Shown here in pieces: positions 42,723-51,318 of a DNA stretch of 64,000 nucleotides. Below the pieces are notes generated by a model. That model was not told the DNA's origin, did not search any database, and worked only from the letters and a program-made list of their open reading frames with translations. Made by a program: the position numbers and the translations under genes. The stretch comes from Arcicella sp043769985 (GTDB lineage: Bacteria > Bacteroidota > Bacteroidia > Cytophagales > Spirosomataceae): the NCBI GenBank assembly GCA_043769985.1, contig JAYVIV010000035.1, forward strand, positions 46,687 through 110,686. Direction: 5' to 3'. Numbering within the stretch: the first letter of the stretch is position 1; every line of letters starts with the position of its first letter.

Positions 42723-43793
42723 CTAAGCCATGCCTTCTTTCAATTTTTCTGCATTGTCGGCTATCCTTAATTGCTCGATAAAATCACCAATTTCACCATC
42801 CATTACAACAGGAAGGTTATAGACAGTATAACCAATTCTATGATCAGTTACTCTTCCTTGTGGGTAATTATAAGTACGGATTTTATCGGAACGGTCGCCC
42901 GAACCAATCATTGAACGGCGATTTCCTGCAATAGCATCTTGTCGTTTTTGAGATTCAATTTCGTATAAACGAGAACGCAAAACGGTTATTGCTTTCTCGA
43001 AATTTTTGATTTGCGAACGTTCATCCTGACATTGAACTACAAGTCCAGATGGCATGTGTGTAACTCGAACGGCTGAATAAGTAGTATTTACCGACTGTCC
43101 ACCCGCACCCGAAGAACAGAACGTATCTTTACGAATATCGTTCATATTAATCTGAACGTCAACTTCATCAACTTCTGGCAAAACCGCCACCGTTGCCGCC
43201 GAAGTATGAATTCTTCCCTGAGATTCGGTTGCTGGAACTCGTTGCACACGATGTACACCCGATTCAAATTTCATTTTTCCATAAACATCTTCCCCTTGAA
43301 TATTCGCCACAATTTCTTTGTAACCACCCGACGAAGCCATCGTAAAGTCAATAATCTGAAACTGCCAGCCCTGATTTGCACAGAACCGTTGGTACATTCT
43401 GAATAAATCACCTGCAAAAATTCCTGCCTCATCACCACCCGTTCCTGCTCGAATTTCCATGATGATATTGCGTGAATCATCTGGGTCAGTTGGAATGAGC
43501 ATTTCCTTCAACAGGGCCTCCATTTCTTCTTTTTGAGGATTCAATTCGTCTAATTCACCTTTTGCCATGTCTCTGAAATCTTCGTCTTTCTCCGTAGAAA
43601 TCACCTCTTTGGCAGAGTCAATATTCGATAAAATGTTTTGGTATTCTTTATATTTATTAACAATCTTTTCAAGGTCTTTGTATTCCTTGCTAATAGTTTT
43701 GTATTTATTCATATCCGAAACGATTTCGGGTTGCGTCATTTGCTGGGCAACTTCATTAAATCGTTCGTTGATGGCTTCTAATTGTTCTAACAT
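42723..43793 (-). CDS. prfA: Peptide chain release factor 1
   Basis: The 356-residue factor reads UAA and UAG stop codons and triggers peptide release. It has IRAGTGGDEAGIFAGDLFRM, the specificity region around RVPATESQGRIHTSAATVAV, and the catalytic GGQ in CSSGAGGQSVNTTYSAVRVT. Length is standard. A TATCTTTG promoter box sits 27 bases upstream. Confidence 0.97.
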   Translation of the reverse strand: MLEQLEAINERFNEVAQQMTQPEIVSDMNKYKTISKEYKDLEKIVNKYKEYQNILSNIDSAKEVISTEKDEDFRDMAKGELDELNPQKEEMEALLKEMLIPTDPDDSRNIIMEIRAGTGGDEAGIFAGDLFRMYQRFCANQGWQFQIIDFTMASSGGYKEIVANIQGEDVYGKMKFESGVHRVQRVPATESQGRIHTSAATVAVLPEVDEVDVQINMNDIRKDTFCSSGAGGQSVNTTYSAVRVTHMPSGLVVQCQDERSQIKNFEKAITVLRSRLYEIESQKRQDAIAGNRRSMIGSGDRSDKIRTYNYPQGRVTDHRIGYTVYNLPVVMDGEIGDFIEQLRIADNAEKLKEGMA

Positions 43794-43819
43794 TATCTAT
43801 TCTTTTTGAAATCAGGGTG

Positions 43820-43827
43820 CAAAGATA
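43820..43827 (-). promoter_or_regulatory. Promoter -7 element for prfA
   Basis: On the minus strand this reads TATCTTTG followed by CACCC, a very typical Bacteroidota -7 box and start region, about 27 bases upstream of the ATG. Confidence 0.65.
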
Positions 43828-43961
43828 CGAAAAAACTTTTTATCGAATAGGGGGGAATTGAAAGGTTGTTGTCTTATATTCAGATACCTGAGTAAATAGT
43901 TTTACCCTTTTTTTAAACTTTTATACTAAAATGATTTCTAATAATCTAAACATCGAATATC

Positions 43962-44207
43962 ATGAAAAAACTAAGATTTCATAAAACATTTGTGATGCTA
44001 ACTATGATGGTTGGAATTGCCTTGATGGTTGCTTCGTGCGGACCTACTTATGTACGTGGAGATTATGGTAATCGTCGTCCAAATTATGGATATGGCTATG
44101 GAAGACCCTATCGGTATGCACGCCCTATCGTGGTTGTGCCAAGATATTGCCCACCTCCACGAAGAGGATATTATGGAAAAGGTAATGGAAGAGGAAAAAG
44201 GTGGTAA
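43962..44207 (+). CDS. Small Gly/Tyr/Arg-rich lipoprotein (hypothetical)
   Basis: The 81-residue product has a lipoprotein signal with the cysteine near residue 26 (IALMVASCGPTY). The mature part is rich in Gly, Tyr, Arg and Pro (NYGYGYGRPYRYARPI, CPPPRRGYYGKGNG) and highly basic. No known family. A terminator follows at 44230-44260. Confidence 0.7.
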   Translation: MKKLRFHKTFVMLTMMVGIALMVASCGPTYVRGDYGNRRPNYGYGYGRPYRYARPIVVVPRYCPPPRRGYYGKGNGRGKRW

Positions 44208-44229
44208 ATTTTTCAAAGTCTGAAAATTT

Positions 44230-44260
44230 AAAAGTCGTAGCTGAATGTTGCGACTTTTTT
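44230..44260 (+). terminator. Terminator after the small lipoprotein gene
   Basis: AAAAGTCG (44230-44237) pairs with CGACTTTT (44251-44258) and runs into six T, starting 23 bases after the stop. Confidence 0.75.
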
Positions 44261-44274
44261 GTGTTTAAAACGGT

Positions 44275-44282
44275 TATCTTTG
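44275..44282 (+). promoter_or_regulatory. Promoter -7 element for the lipoprotein gene at 44381
   Basis: TATCTTTG followed by CAAAC is an exact TAnnTTTG match, 99 bases upstream of the ATG. Confidence 0.6.
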
Positions 44283-44380
44283 CAAACACATAGGAAGGAT
44301 AGGTTACATAGGAAATTTAGCTTTGCCAAATTTTAGAAAGTTGGCAAAGCTGTCCGAAAACTCTCTCAAATATAAAAATC

Positions 44381-45001
44381 ATGAAAAGATATATCAGCAA
44401 AAACTGCCTACTAATAACTGCCTACTGCCTACTGCTAACAAGCTGCGATTTCAGTAAAAGGATTGATACCCGAGCGGCAGTGAAGGAACTTCATGAGCGT
44501 GAGGTTAAGCGGATTACGCCCACGCAATTCGTTGCACAGGTGGATGAATGGGCTCATATTATTACAGATTCTTTGAATAAAAATTTAGCAGTAAATCTTG
44601 AAAAAAGAGCCTTAATTGATTCACTATCAAGTAAATACCGAGTAGAAATTTCAACGGGAAGTCCAATTAATTTGCAAAATCCTGAATTTGGAAAGAAGGT
44701 TAATGAGATTTTGGATGCTTACCAATATAATGCCGAAAAGCATTTGCCGCAAACCGATAATATTCAAAAATCGGATGATGAAAAATTCTTTTTCTACACT
44801 GAACCCATCACCCTAAAAAATCAGTTAGATGGCTTGAAGAAAACTCAAATTGAGGCGTTAGGAAAAACTGTAAAGTTCGACAGTTTATCGTTACGAAAGA
44901 AGGGAGATTTTGTGGGGTTATGGTTAATAAAATTTTCTAAAAAAGAGGTAGTGAGGTTATCTGACCCTAAGCATTTAAGAAAATTGAGCGATAAGCAGTA
45001 G
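44381..45001 (+). CDS. Putative lipoprotein (hypothetical), repeat-encoded signal peptide
   Basis: The 206-residue product starts MKRYISKNCLLITAYCLLLT with a lipobox cysteine at about residue 22 (LLLTSCDF). The signal peptide is encoded by repeated act-gcc-tac words, which also occur as intergenic repeats at 46063-46091. The mature part is charged, helical and without a recognised family (EWAHIITDSLNKNLAVNLEK, GLWLIKFSKKEVVRL). It has its own promoter. Confidence 0.65.
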   Translation: MKRYISKNCLLITAYCLLLTSCDFSKRIDTRAAVKELHEREVKRITPTQFVAQVDEWAHIITDSLNKNLAVNLEKRALIDSLSSKYRVEISTGSPINLQNPEFGKKVNEILDAYQYNAEKHLPQTDNIQKSDDEKFFFYTEPITLKNQLDGLKKTQIEALGKTVKFDSLSLRKKGDFVGLWLIKFSKKEVVRLSDPKHLRKLSDKQ

Positions 45002-45005
45002 TGGT

Positions 45006-45090
45006 GATGGCACACGGATTTCACGGATTAGACACGGATTAAATTTTACCTTTTTTATCCATGTCTAATCTGTGCAATCCGTGAGCCATC
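45006..45090. repeat. CACGGATT-type inverted repeat
   Basis: The arms 45006-45039 and 45057-45090 match over 34 bases with four mismatches. The words CACGGATTTCACGGATTAG resemble a family of intergenic repeats I recall from many unrelated bacterial genomes. It starts just after the stop of the lipoprotein gene at 45001. Confidence 0.7.
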
Positions 45091-45105
45091 TAATGCTAAA
45101 ATAAG

Positions 45106-45135
45106 AAACCGACCACTTTTCAGCAATCGGTTTTT
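45106..45135 (+). terminator. Terminator downstream of the lipoprotein gene
   Basis: AAACCGA (45106-45112) pairs with TCGGTTT (45127-45133) followed by T-rich sequence. It lies beyond the inverted repeat at 45006-45090. Confidence 0.65.
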
Positions 45136-45196
45136 GTTTTTAAAATAAGGATTATAATTCAAGATTTTGGGACAACCGACGTTTCGGATTGGGTAT

Positions 45197-45230
45197 TAGG
45201 TTTTAGAGATTTGTTTTTTACTAAAACCTA
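45197..45230 (-). terminator. Possible terminator after the esterase-like gene
   Basis: TAGGTTTTAG (45197-45206) pairs with CTAAAACCTA (45221-45230), a ten-base perfect stem, 20 bases beyond the gene's stop on the minus strand. T-rich tail is weak. Confidence 0.45.
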
Positions 45231-45250
45231 TCACCAAAAACTTAATATCT

Positions 45251-46045
45251 TTACTCCCGCACAATTCGTTTAAAGAAGTCAAATTGTACTTTTATGGCTC
45301 TTTGCCAGTAAGATTTTTCGCTTTTTCCTGGTTGCGAAATGTAGGTTGCTTTCACTTTTAATTCATCGCAACGTCTTCTAAAATCGTTATTTGCTTCATA
45401 ATTAACGTCTTCAGTACCACAATCAAAGATGATTTCTTTTTGTGATGCTGCCAATTTTCCTACGTTATGAATCACTGAATATTTACGCAAAACATCTGCC
45501 TCGCCCGACCCTAAAATATTCTGTAAACTGGCATTTGCTGATTCTACGCTTAAATCCAAAACCCCTCCCGAACTCCCTGCGGCCTTGAAAAGATCGGGTC
45601 TTTTCGAAAATAAAAATAAAGCCCCATGTCCACCCGCACATATCCCCGTGATGAAAACTTGGTCTTCTTCGACTCTGTACTTTTGTTTTATGGTTGGCAT
45701 TAAATCTTTAAAGAAAAAATCTTCAAATTTGCTCATTTGCTTGCGGGGACTGTTAATATACCAAGAGTCCTTTAAACCATCGGGACAAACGATGATAAAT
45801 CCATAAGCATCAGCATATTTTTGAACGTTCACGATGGTATTCCATTGACGATAAGTTGCCCCACAGCCGTGTAGAAGGAACATTACAGGATATTTTCTAC
45901 CCGATGTCATCGAATAATCCTTGGGCGTATAGACCAATGTTGTATCTGCATGAGGCACATAAATTGGATTGAAGTAGAGTTGTTCTTGGGCAAACATCGA
46001 CAATGAAGCCAAGCACATTCCGAAGACAAGAATTAAGGATTTCAT
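45251..46045 (-). CDS. Exported esterase-fold protein with altered catalytic triad
   Basis: The 264-residue protein has a signal peptide ending near MFAQE and an alpha/beta-hydrolase fold of the esterase D/putative esterase family: YPVMFLLHGCGATYRQW, FIIVCPDGLKDSWYINSP, VFITGICAGGHGALFLF. The nucleophile position, normally Ser in GxSxGG, is Cys136. The acid is present (DCGTED). Where the family has PGGH before YW, this protein has PGKSEKSYW, so the catalytic His is Ser242 or Lys241. Two of three triad residues are changed. It is either a non-catalytic binding protein or an enzyme with a new mechanism. Confidence 0.82.
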   Translation of the reverse strand: MKSLILVFGMCLASLSMFAQEQLYFNPIYVPHADTTLVYTPKDYSMTSGRKYPVMFLLHGCGATYRQWNTIVNVQKYADAYGFIIVCPDGLKDSWYINSPRKQMSKFEDFFFKDLMPTIKQKYRVEEDQVFITGICAGGHGALFLFSKRPDLFKAAGSSGGVLDLSVESANASLQNILGSGEADVLRKYSVIHNVGKLAASQKEIIFDCGTEDVNYEANNDFRRRCDELKVKATYISQPGKSEKSYWQRAIKVQFDFFKRIVRE

Positions 46046-46062
46046 GGGTTAATTTTGTAAGT

Positions 46063-46250
46063 TGGCAGTTGTTAGTAGGCAGTTCGCAGTTGGCAAAATA
46101 CTACTTAGAGTTTGCTTTTAAATTACTCAAGTCTTATGCCAAATATTACCAAAAAACTACACAACAAATGATTTAAAATTTAAGTTATCTATTTGATAAT
46201 TAGTAAACTATGACTGTAAAACACTGCAAACTGCCTACTAAAACTGCTTA
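46063..46250. repeat. Inverted word repeat upstream of the esterase-like gene
   Basis: CAGTTNNNAGTAGGCAGTT words at about 46063-46091 are mirrored by complementary words at about 46222-46250. The same words encode part of the signal peptide at 44405-44445. Non-coding. Confidence 0.55.
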
Positions 46251-46257
46251 CTCTCTT

Positions 46258-47592
46258 CTAATTATTATCATGAATTTCCTGTAAAATCTTAATTACTTCC
46301 TTACGAATTTCGGAGGTTGAGTTTGCAAAATTATTATTCATCATACTAAAAATCAAGGTCTTACCTTTGTTGGTGATTAAAAATCCACTTAAACAGTAAT
46401 TATTGTTCAAAGACCCCGATTTAGCAAATATAAATGGCTTGTCGGTCTTCAAAAGATTCTTCAAAGTTCCCGACTGTCCAGCAGCGGGAAGAATTTTAAA
46501 AAGCTTTTCTTCGGGAACAATTTCATGGATTTTTTGGAGTAATGCTATGATTGAACGGGGCGTAAAAAGATTCTGTCTCGAAAGCCCCGAACCATCCACC
46601 CATTTTGGCATATCTGGCAAGTCGGAAAGGTGTTTTTTTATGACGGAATCAATGCCACTTTCTGTATTTAATGTTCCGCTTAACACATCAGAATTCAGTA
46701 ACATAAGCTGTTCTGCAATCATGTTGTCGCTCACATGAAGCATCCTTTTATATAACGTATCCGAGGGAAGACTGTAAAATATTTTTGCCGTTTTTTCTAA
46801 GGGCTTATTGATAAAAGTTACTTCTTTTTTTAAGGTATCATTTAGCAAAGCGGTTGTTACTTCCACACCCGTTTTGAAAGGGACATCTTGAACGTAATTA
46901 GGTTTAATTATCTTTCCTGCTGGATAACTAAAAAGGTTCGCTCCCATATCTCTCTGAACGTAAAACGCATTAGATTTTGACCAATTGTAAGTCTTTTCAG
47001 TAAAGAAATTTGGGGTAATTTTCAACGCATTTTCTTTGTTTCCAGCAAATCGAACTATATTTCCATGAATTGGAAAAGGTGAAATCTCGGCAGCGTAATA
47101 ATCATTGTAATCATCCCACGACCACCCATTTCCAAAGAAAGAACCCGTGAAATTATCATTTGAAAAATAGATTTTTTGAGGACTATTCTTCAAGAAATCG
47201 AAGGCTTTGCTTTTAGGTAAATCTGGATTGAGGAATGATGGATCGCCCGTTCCCCAGAGGATTAATGAATCACCTGAGATTTGATAATGAAAAGCAGGAA
47301 TAGAATCTCCTAATGTTTTTAGGCTGGCGTAATATGTAAATAATTTTGTGTTGGAAGCGGGAATAAAATACCGTTCAGCGTTATGTTCGAGGAGCGTTTT
47401 ATTTTCAGTAATGTCATACAATGAAAATCCCGTATGGTTATGAGCAAATACGGGTGATTCTTTCAATTTTCGAGACACCGATTTCATGCTTACTTTCGTA
47501 GCATTGCAGGCAAAAAAGAGGATTGCCGAAAAAAAAATTGCGAGTTTCGTGAATGAATTCAACGTAGAAATATTTAAAATAAAAAGCCACAT
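46258..47592 (-). CDS. dacB: D-Ala-D-Ala carboxypeptidase/endopeptidase (PBP4, peptidase S13)
   Basis: The 444-residue penicillin-binding protein trims or cuts peptidoglycan cross-links. It has the S13 motifs: SxxK in PASNTKLFTYYA, SxN in HVSDNMIAEQLML and KSG in FAKSGSLNNNYCLSG. The N-terminus has a hydrophobic signal ending FFACN, so it is probably a lipoprotein. The ATG at 47592 leaves ten extra residues before the signal; a TTG at 47562 is an alternative. It is divergent from the ferredoxin-reductase gene. Confidence 0.9.
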   Translation of the reverse strand: MWLFILNISTLNSFTKLAIFFSAILFFACNATKVSMKSVSRKLKESPVFAHNHTGFSLYDITENKTLLEHNAERYFIPASNTKLFTYYASLKTLGDSIPAFHYQISGDSLILWGTGDPSFLNPDLPKSKAFDFLKNSPQKIYFSNDNFTGSFFGNGWSWDDYNDYYAAEISPFPIHGNIVRFAGNKENALKITPNFFTEKTYNWSKSNAFYVQRDMGANLFSYPAGKIIKPNYVQDVPFKTGVEVTTALLNDTLKKEVTFINKPLEKTAKIFYSLPSDTLYKRMLHVSDNMIAEQLMLLNSDVLSGTLNTESGIDSVIKKHLSDLPDMPKWVDGSGLSRQNLFTPRSIIALLQKIHEIVPEEKLFKILPAAGQSGTLKNLLKTDKPFIFAKSGSLNNNYCLSGFLITNKGKTLIFSMMNNNFANSTSEIRKEVIKILQEIHDNN

Positions 47593-47718
47593 AATATTGC
47601 GGTTATGTTGGATATGAAATTAAAAAAAATCTTCGGATAATGCTATTGATGAGAGGGAATTTTATTTTATGGTAACGTCTTTTCACCCTCACAAATCCCC
47701 AAAACAAATTTTCTTGAT

Positions 47719-47726
47719 TAACTTTG
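47719..47726 (+). promoter_or_regulatory. Promoter -7 element for the ferredoxin-reductase gene
   Basis: TAACTTTG is an exact TAnnTTTG match, 83 bases upstream of the ATG at 47809. Confidence 0.55.
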
Positions 47727-47808
47727 TACTCATTTTCAAAGAACGCAAAACCTCTTTGTTAATTAATCCGTTATTATTAAAAGGTAAATCATAAAATTAA
47801 AGATCTGA

Positions 47809-48867
47809 ATGTCAGTAAAATATTTTCATCTTACAGTAAAAGAAATTATTGAAGAAACGCCTGATACTAAAACATTCTCGTTTTGGCATCCTGTTCATAA
47901 TACAATCCCTTACAAAGCGGGGCAATTTTTGACTTTAATGCCTGTGATTGATGGGCAGAAAGTGCGTCGTAGTTATTCTATGTCTTCTTCACCAAACAAG
48001 GATTCTTCCATTGCTGTGAGTATTAAAAGAGTAGCGAATGGACTGGTTTCCAATTATTTATGCGATAATTTGAAAGTGGGAGATGCTATCGAAATCATGG
48101 AACCGATGGGGCATTTCGTGATTGAACCTAATCCTATTAAAGAACGTACTGTTGTGCTTTTTGGGGGTGGTTCGGGTATTACGCCCTTGATGTCAATTTT
48201 GAAATCTGTGCTTCCAGTTGAACAAAAAACTAAGGTTTATTTGGTCTATGGTTCGAGAGATGAGGACAGTATCATTTTCAAAAGACAATTGATGGAGTTG
48301 GAACAACAATATGAAGGTCGTTTGCGAGTGCTTCACGTGTTGAGCAAGCCTTCTTATACATGGACGGGCTACAAAACCAGAATCAACCAAGCATCGGCGG
48401 TTACGTTTTTGAAACAAGATTTTGCGATTGATATTGCCAGTGCCGAGTATTATTTATGTGGTCCAGAAGGAATGATGGAGCAAGTAGATAAGGCTTTGAA
48501 ACTCTTTAATGTTCCCGCCGAAAACATTCACCAAGAACATTTTGGCTCTGGAATTCAAACGGTTGAACAAGAAGACGAAGAGGGTTCATTGAAAGAACAA
48601 ATCGTTACAATTCAATACGAAGGTACTGATTATCAGATTCTTGTAAAACCTCATGAGACAATTTTAGAAGCGGCTCTGCGTGATGATATAGACCTTCCGT
48701 ATTCGTGTCAAGCGGGAATGTGTACGGCTTGCATGGGTAAGTGCGTATCAGGAAAAGTGAGCATGGATGAGGAAGACGGATTAACCGACAAAGAGATTCA
48801 ACAAGGGTATATTCTAACCTGCGTAGCTCACCCAAAAACAAGCGGCGTTGTGATTGAGGTTGAGTGA
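47809..48867 (+). CDS. FAD/2Fe-2S oxidoreductase (phenylacetyl-CoA oxygenase reductase type)
   Basis: The 352-residue protein has a ferredoxin-NADP-reductase module: FAD-binding RRSYSMSSSP, VSIKRVANGLVSNYL, then NAD(P)-binding LFGGGSGITPLMSIL and YYLCGPEGMM. A C-terminal plant-type ferredoxin carries CQAGMCTACMGKC plus a fourth cysteine in LTC. This order matches PaaE/PaaK and Hmp-like reductases that feed electrons to oxygenases or desaturases. No oxygenase gene adjoins, so its partner is unknown. Confidence 0.9.
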   Translation: MSVKYFHLTVKEIIEETPDTKTFSFWHPVHNTIPYKAGQFLTLMPVIDGQKVRRSYSMSSSPNKDSSIAVSIKRVANGLVSNYLCDNLKVGDAIEIMEPMGHFVIEPNPIKERTVVLFGGGSGITPLMSILKSVLPVEQKTKVYLVYGSRDEDSIIFKRQLMELEQQYEGRLRVLHVLSKPSYTWTGYKTRINQASAVTFLKQDFAIDIASAEYYLCGPEGMMEQVDKALKLFNVPAENIHQEHFGSGIQTVEQEDEEGSLKEQIVTIQYEGTDYQILVKPHETILEAALRDDIDLPYSCQAGMCTACMGKCVSGKVSMDEEDGLTDKEIQQGYILTCVAHPKTSGVVIEVE

Positions 48868-48939
48868 TAATGATGCCACGCAGATTAAGCAGTTGTTTCG
48901 CAACGCAGATAAACTTCTTTGAATTATTCCTATTCAATC

Positions 48940-49566
48940 CTATAGAAAATTCTGCAAATAAGCAGTTATCTGAGCAATACAACTTGAAAATAAATCAGGC
49001 TTTAAAACAAGCGTGAAAGCAACCCCAAAAGCCGCTCCGTATAAGTGTGCGGAGTGGCCAATATTATCCAAATTTTTCTTCGACATATAAAATGAATAAG
49101 CCGTGTATAGAATCGCAAAAACGAAAGCTGGCATTTGAATAAAATAAACGTACATACTCGAAGTTGGAGCGAACAAAATAGCAGAGAAAATTACCGCAGA
49201 AACCCCACCAGAAGCTCCCAAAGCATTATAACCGCTGTCATTTTTATGGTCGACGTAAGATGGAACATTAGCCACGATTATTCCAACTAAATACAATGCG
49301 GCATATAAAAGTCCTCCAATGGTTTCTCCAAAAAGGGCAGAAAAATAATACTCCACGTTTTGTCCAAAGAAGTATAAACTAAGCATATTGAAGAACAAAT
49401 GTCCATAGTCAGCATGAAGAAACCCTGACGTTAAGAAACGATAATATTCTTGGTATTTTTGAACGGAATACGGGTTCATAATCCACTTACTCATAATGCT
49501 TTGATTGTTCCAAGCATAGAGGCTAAGGGCAACGGTAATTCCTATAAAAATGAAGGTTAATGACAT
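48940..49566 (-). CDS. Rhomboid family intramembrane serine protease
   Basis: The 208-residue membrane protein has about six helices, with the catalytic serine in LGASGGVSAVIF and histidine in GHSAHLYGAAFG. The loop word FLHADYGHLFFNMLSLYFFG before TM2 is also characteristic. It cleaves membrane proteins within the bilayer. It is the last gene of the minus-strand run from the polyprenyl synthetase. Confidence 0.92.
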   Translation of the reverse strand: MSLTFIFIGITVALSLYAWNNQSIMSKWIMNPYSVQKYQEYYRFLTSGFLHADYGHLFFNMLSLYFFGQNVEYYFSALFGETIGGLLYAALYLVGIIVANVPSYVDHKNDSGYNALGASGGVSAVIFSAILFAPTSSMYVYFIQMPAFVFAILYTAYSFYMSKKNLDNIGHSAHLYGAAFGVAFTLVLKPDLFSSCIAQITAYLQNFL

Positions 49567-49584
49567 GGTTTGGTTAATAATTTG

Positions 49585-49908
49585 TTAAGCGGATGCCGCC
49601 AAATGATAAAATACTTCGTTCATAGCCGCTTGTTTTAGAAAGCCTTTTACGGATAAATCTTCGTTGAGTTCTTCCCACGAAACTGCTATGCCTCCTTGTT
49701 CCAATGTCCAATCGGATAATTGAGAAAAAGTGGCATTTTGGAGTCTTGGAAATTCAGAGATTTTGAAATGCAAGACCTTCCCATTGTTTAAAGCAACCAA
49801 CATTAAATCTAAATCTTGATCAAAAAATAGATTTTTCGCCCTTATTCCTTGCTCGAAAATGAGTTTATCGTAAGGGTCTTTTGCGAATTTATTTTCCGAA
49901 ATATTCAT
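49585..49908 (-). CDS. DUF2442 domain protein (partner of DUF4160)
   Basis: The 107-residue protein has the DUF2442 layout: FDQDLDLMLVALNNGKVLHF, FPRLQNATFSQLSDWTLEQG and GIAVSWEELNEDLSVKGFL. The family usually travels with DUF4160 and the pair is suspected to be a toxin-antitoxin module. Its start overlaps the DUF4160 gene by 20 bases. Confidence 0.82.
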   Translation of the reverse strand: MNISENKFAKDPYDKLIFEQGIRAKNLFFDQDLDLMLVALNNGKVLHFKISEFPRLQNATFSQLSDWTLEQGGIAVSWEELNEDLSVKGFLKQAAMNEVFYHLAASA

Positions 49909-50128
49909 TCCATTGTTGAATAAAATGTGTTTGATTTTCTTCTATTAATTTACGAATTTCCTTTCGTTGAGACGACTTATATCCGTAAGAATATTCTTCT
50001 ACAACATCAGGAGTTAGCCAATATTTAGCATTCCCTTCTGCTTTCATAATGTGTATATGAGGAGGTTCGTCATTTTCATTACTGTAAAATTTGAACCTAT
50101 ACCCATTGATTAATAAAACTACTGGCAT
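49889..50128 (-). CDS. DUF4160 domain protein
   Basis: A start at 50128 gives 79 residues, MPVVLLINGYRFKFYSNEND with EPPHIHIMKAEGNAKYW, the conserved DUF4160 words. A longer frame from 50158 would run into the polyprenyl synthetase gene. It overlaps the DUF2442 gene by 20 bases and starts 13 bases after the upstream stop. A toxin role is suspected from context, not shown. Confidence 0.82.
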   Translation of the reverse strand: MPVVLLINGYRFKFYSNENDEPPHIHIMKAEGNAKYWLTPDVVEEYSYGYKSSQRKEIRKLIEENQTHFIQQWNEYFGK

Positions 50129-50141
50129 ATTTGAAAATTTG

Positions 50142-51113
50142 TTAAACCTCTCTATCAATCAACATCTCAGCGAAGGCTCTTAGTTCAGTTTTGCGTTCTT
50201 CATCTACTTTCAAGGCATCCAAACATTTCAATCCTTTATCAAAATAAGCATTGATTTTGGCTTCGGCTAATTGTCTGATTCCTAATGAATCATAAATTTC
50301 AGTAACGGCTCTTACTTTCTCGGCATTATCAAACGTTTTGATATTCAGCCACTTATCTAAGTTTTCTTTGGTTTCGCCCGATGCTTTTTCGATGGCTTCG
50401 ATGAGCATGAAGGTTTTTTTATTGGAAATAATGTCACCGCCGACTTGCTTACCAAATTTCTCTGGGTCACCGTAAACATCCAATAAATCATCTTTCAACT
50501 GAAAACCCAGACCGATATTGATGCCTATTTCGTATAATAATTCACACGATTTATCGCTTGCTCCCGCAATAATTCCACCTAATTCTAAGGCAAAACCCAA
50601 AAGAACGGAGGTTTTGAGTTTAATCATTTCGAGATATTCCGCCTCCGTAACTTGCTCACGACTCTCGAAATTCATGTCTAATTGTTGCCCTTCACAGACC
50701 TCCGCCGCCGTGCGATTGAATCGTTTCATGGCTTTTTTGAAACGGCTGTCTTCCACCTCCATCAAGAGTTCGTATGCTTGTACGAGCATCACATCACCCG
50801 AAAGAATGGCAATATTGGCGTTCCACTTTTCGTGAACCGTTGGTTTTCCACGACGAAGTGGCGCATTGTCCATAATATCATCGTGCATCAAGGTAAAATT
50901 GTGAAAAACCTCCACCGCAGAAGCAGGTTTGACGGCTTTTTGCCAATCGTCAGTGAATAATGCAGTTGCCATTAAGGTCATCAGCGGACGCATTCTTTTG
51001 CCCCCCAAAGCCATTAAATAGCGGATGGGTTCGTATAATTCAACTGGATTTTCGCCGTAAGTTTGTTGAGAAAATTCTTCGTTTAGTGCTTGTTGGAAGT
51101 TTTTGGTAGTCAT
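50142..51113 (-). CDS. Polyprenyl (isoprenyl) diphosphate synthase
   Basis: The 323-residue enzyme has the first Asp-rich motif in LMHDDIMDNAPLRRGKPTVH and the second in LGFQLKDDLLDVYGD, plus GGKRMRPLMTLMATAL. It extends allylic diphosphates by adding isopentenyl diphosphate; chain length (farnesyl, geranylgeranyl or longer) is not certain. It heads a minus-strand unit with DUF4160, DUF2442 and rhomboid genes. Confidence 0.93.
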   Translation of the reverse strand: MTTKNFQQALNEEFSQQTYGENPVELYEPIRYLMALGGKRMRPLMTLMATALFTDDWQKAVKPASAVEVFHNFTLMHDDIMDNAPLRRGKPTVHEKWNANIAILSGDVMLVQAYELLMEVEDSRFKKAMKRFNRTAAEVCEGQQLDMNFESREQVTEAEYLEMIKLKTSVLLGFALELGGIIAGASDKSCELLYEIGINIGLGFQLKDDLLDVYGDPEKFGKQVGGDIISNKKTFMLIEAIEKASGETKENLDKWLNIKTFDNAEKVRAVTEIYDSLGIRQLAEAKINAYFDKGLKCLDALKVDEERKTELRAFAEMLIDREV

Positions 51114-51192
51114 GTTTTTATTTAGGGATTGGGGATTAGGTGTTAGGGATTAGTTTTTTGTCCCAAATTCTAATTCTCAATATAATTTTTGC

Positions 51193-51200
51193 CAAATTTA
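51193..51200 (-). promoter_or_regulatory. Promoter -7 element for the polyprenyl synthase unit
   Basis: On the minus strand this reads TAAATTTG, an exact TAnnTTTG match, 80 bases upstream of the ATG. A word repeat (taggggattgggg type) lies in the leader at 51121-51160. Confidence 0.55.
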
Positions 51201-51318
51201 GGCAGAAGATTTTGAATCTTTGTATTATCTGTAACCACTTTCATTTTCCATAGCTATTATAAACCGACTTAGAAACGAAAATCCGTTTATTTTTGGGAAA
51301 CAAACGGATTTTGATAAG

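Noticed and set aside
46048..46055. TAATTTTG on the plus strand as a promoter
   Set aside because: No plus-strand gene follows; taken as a chance match in AT-rich DNA.
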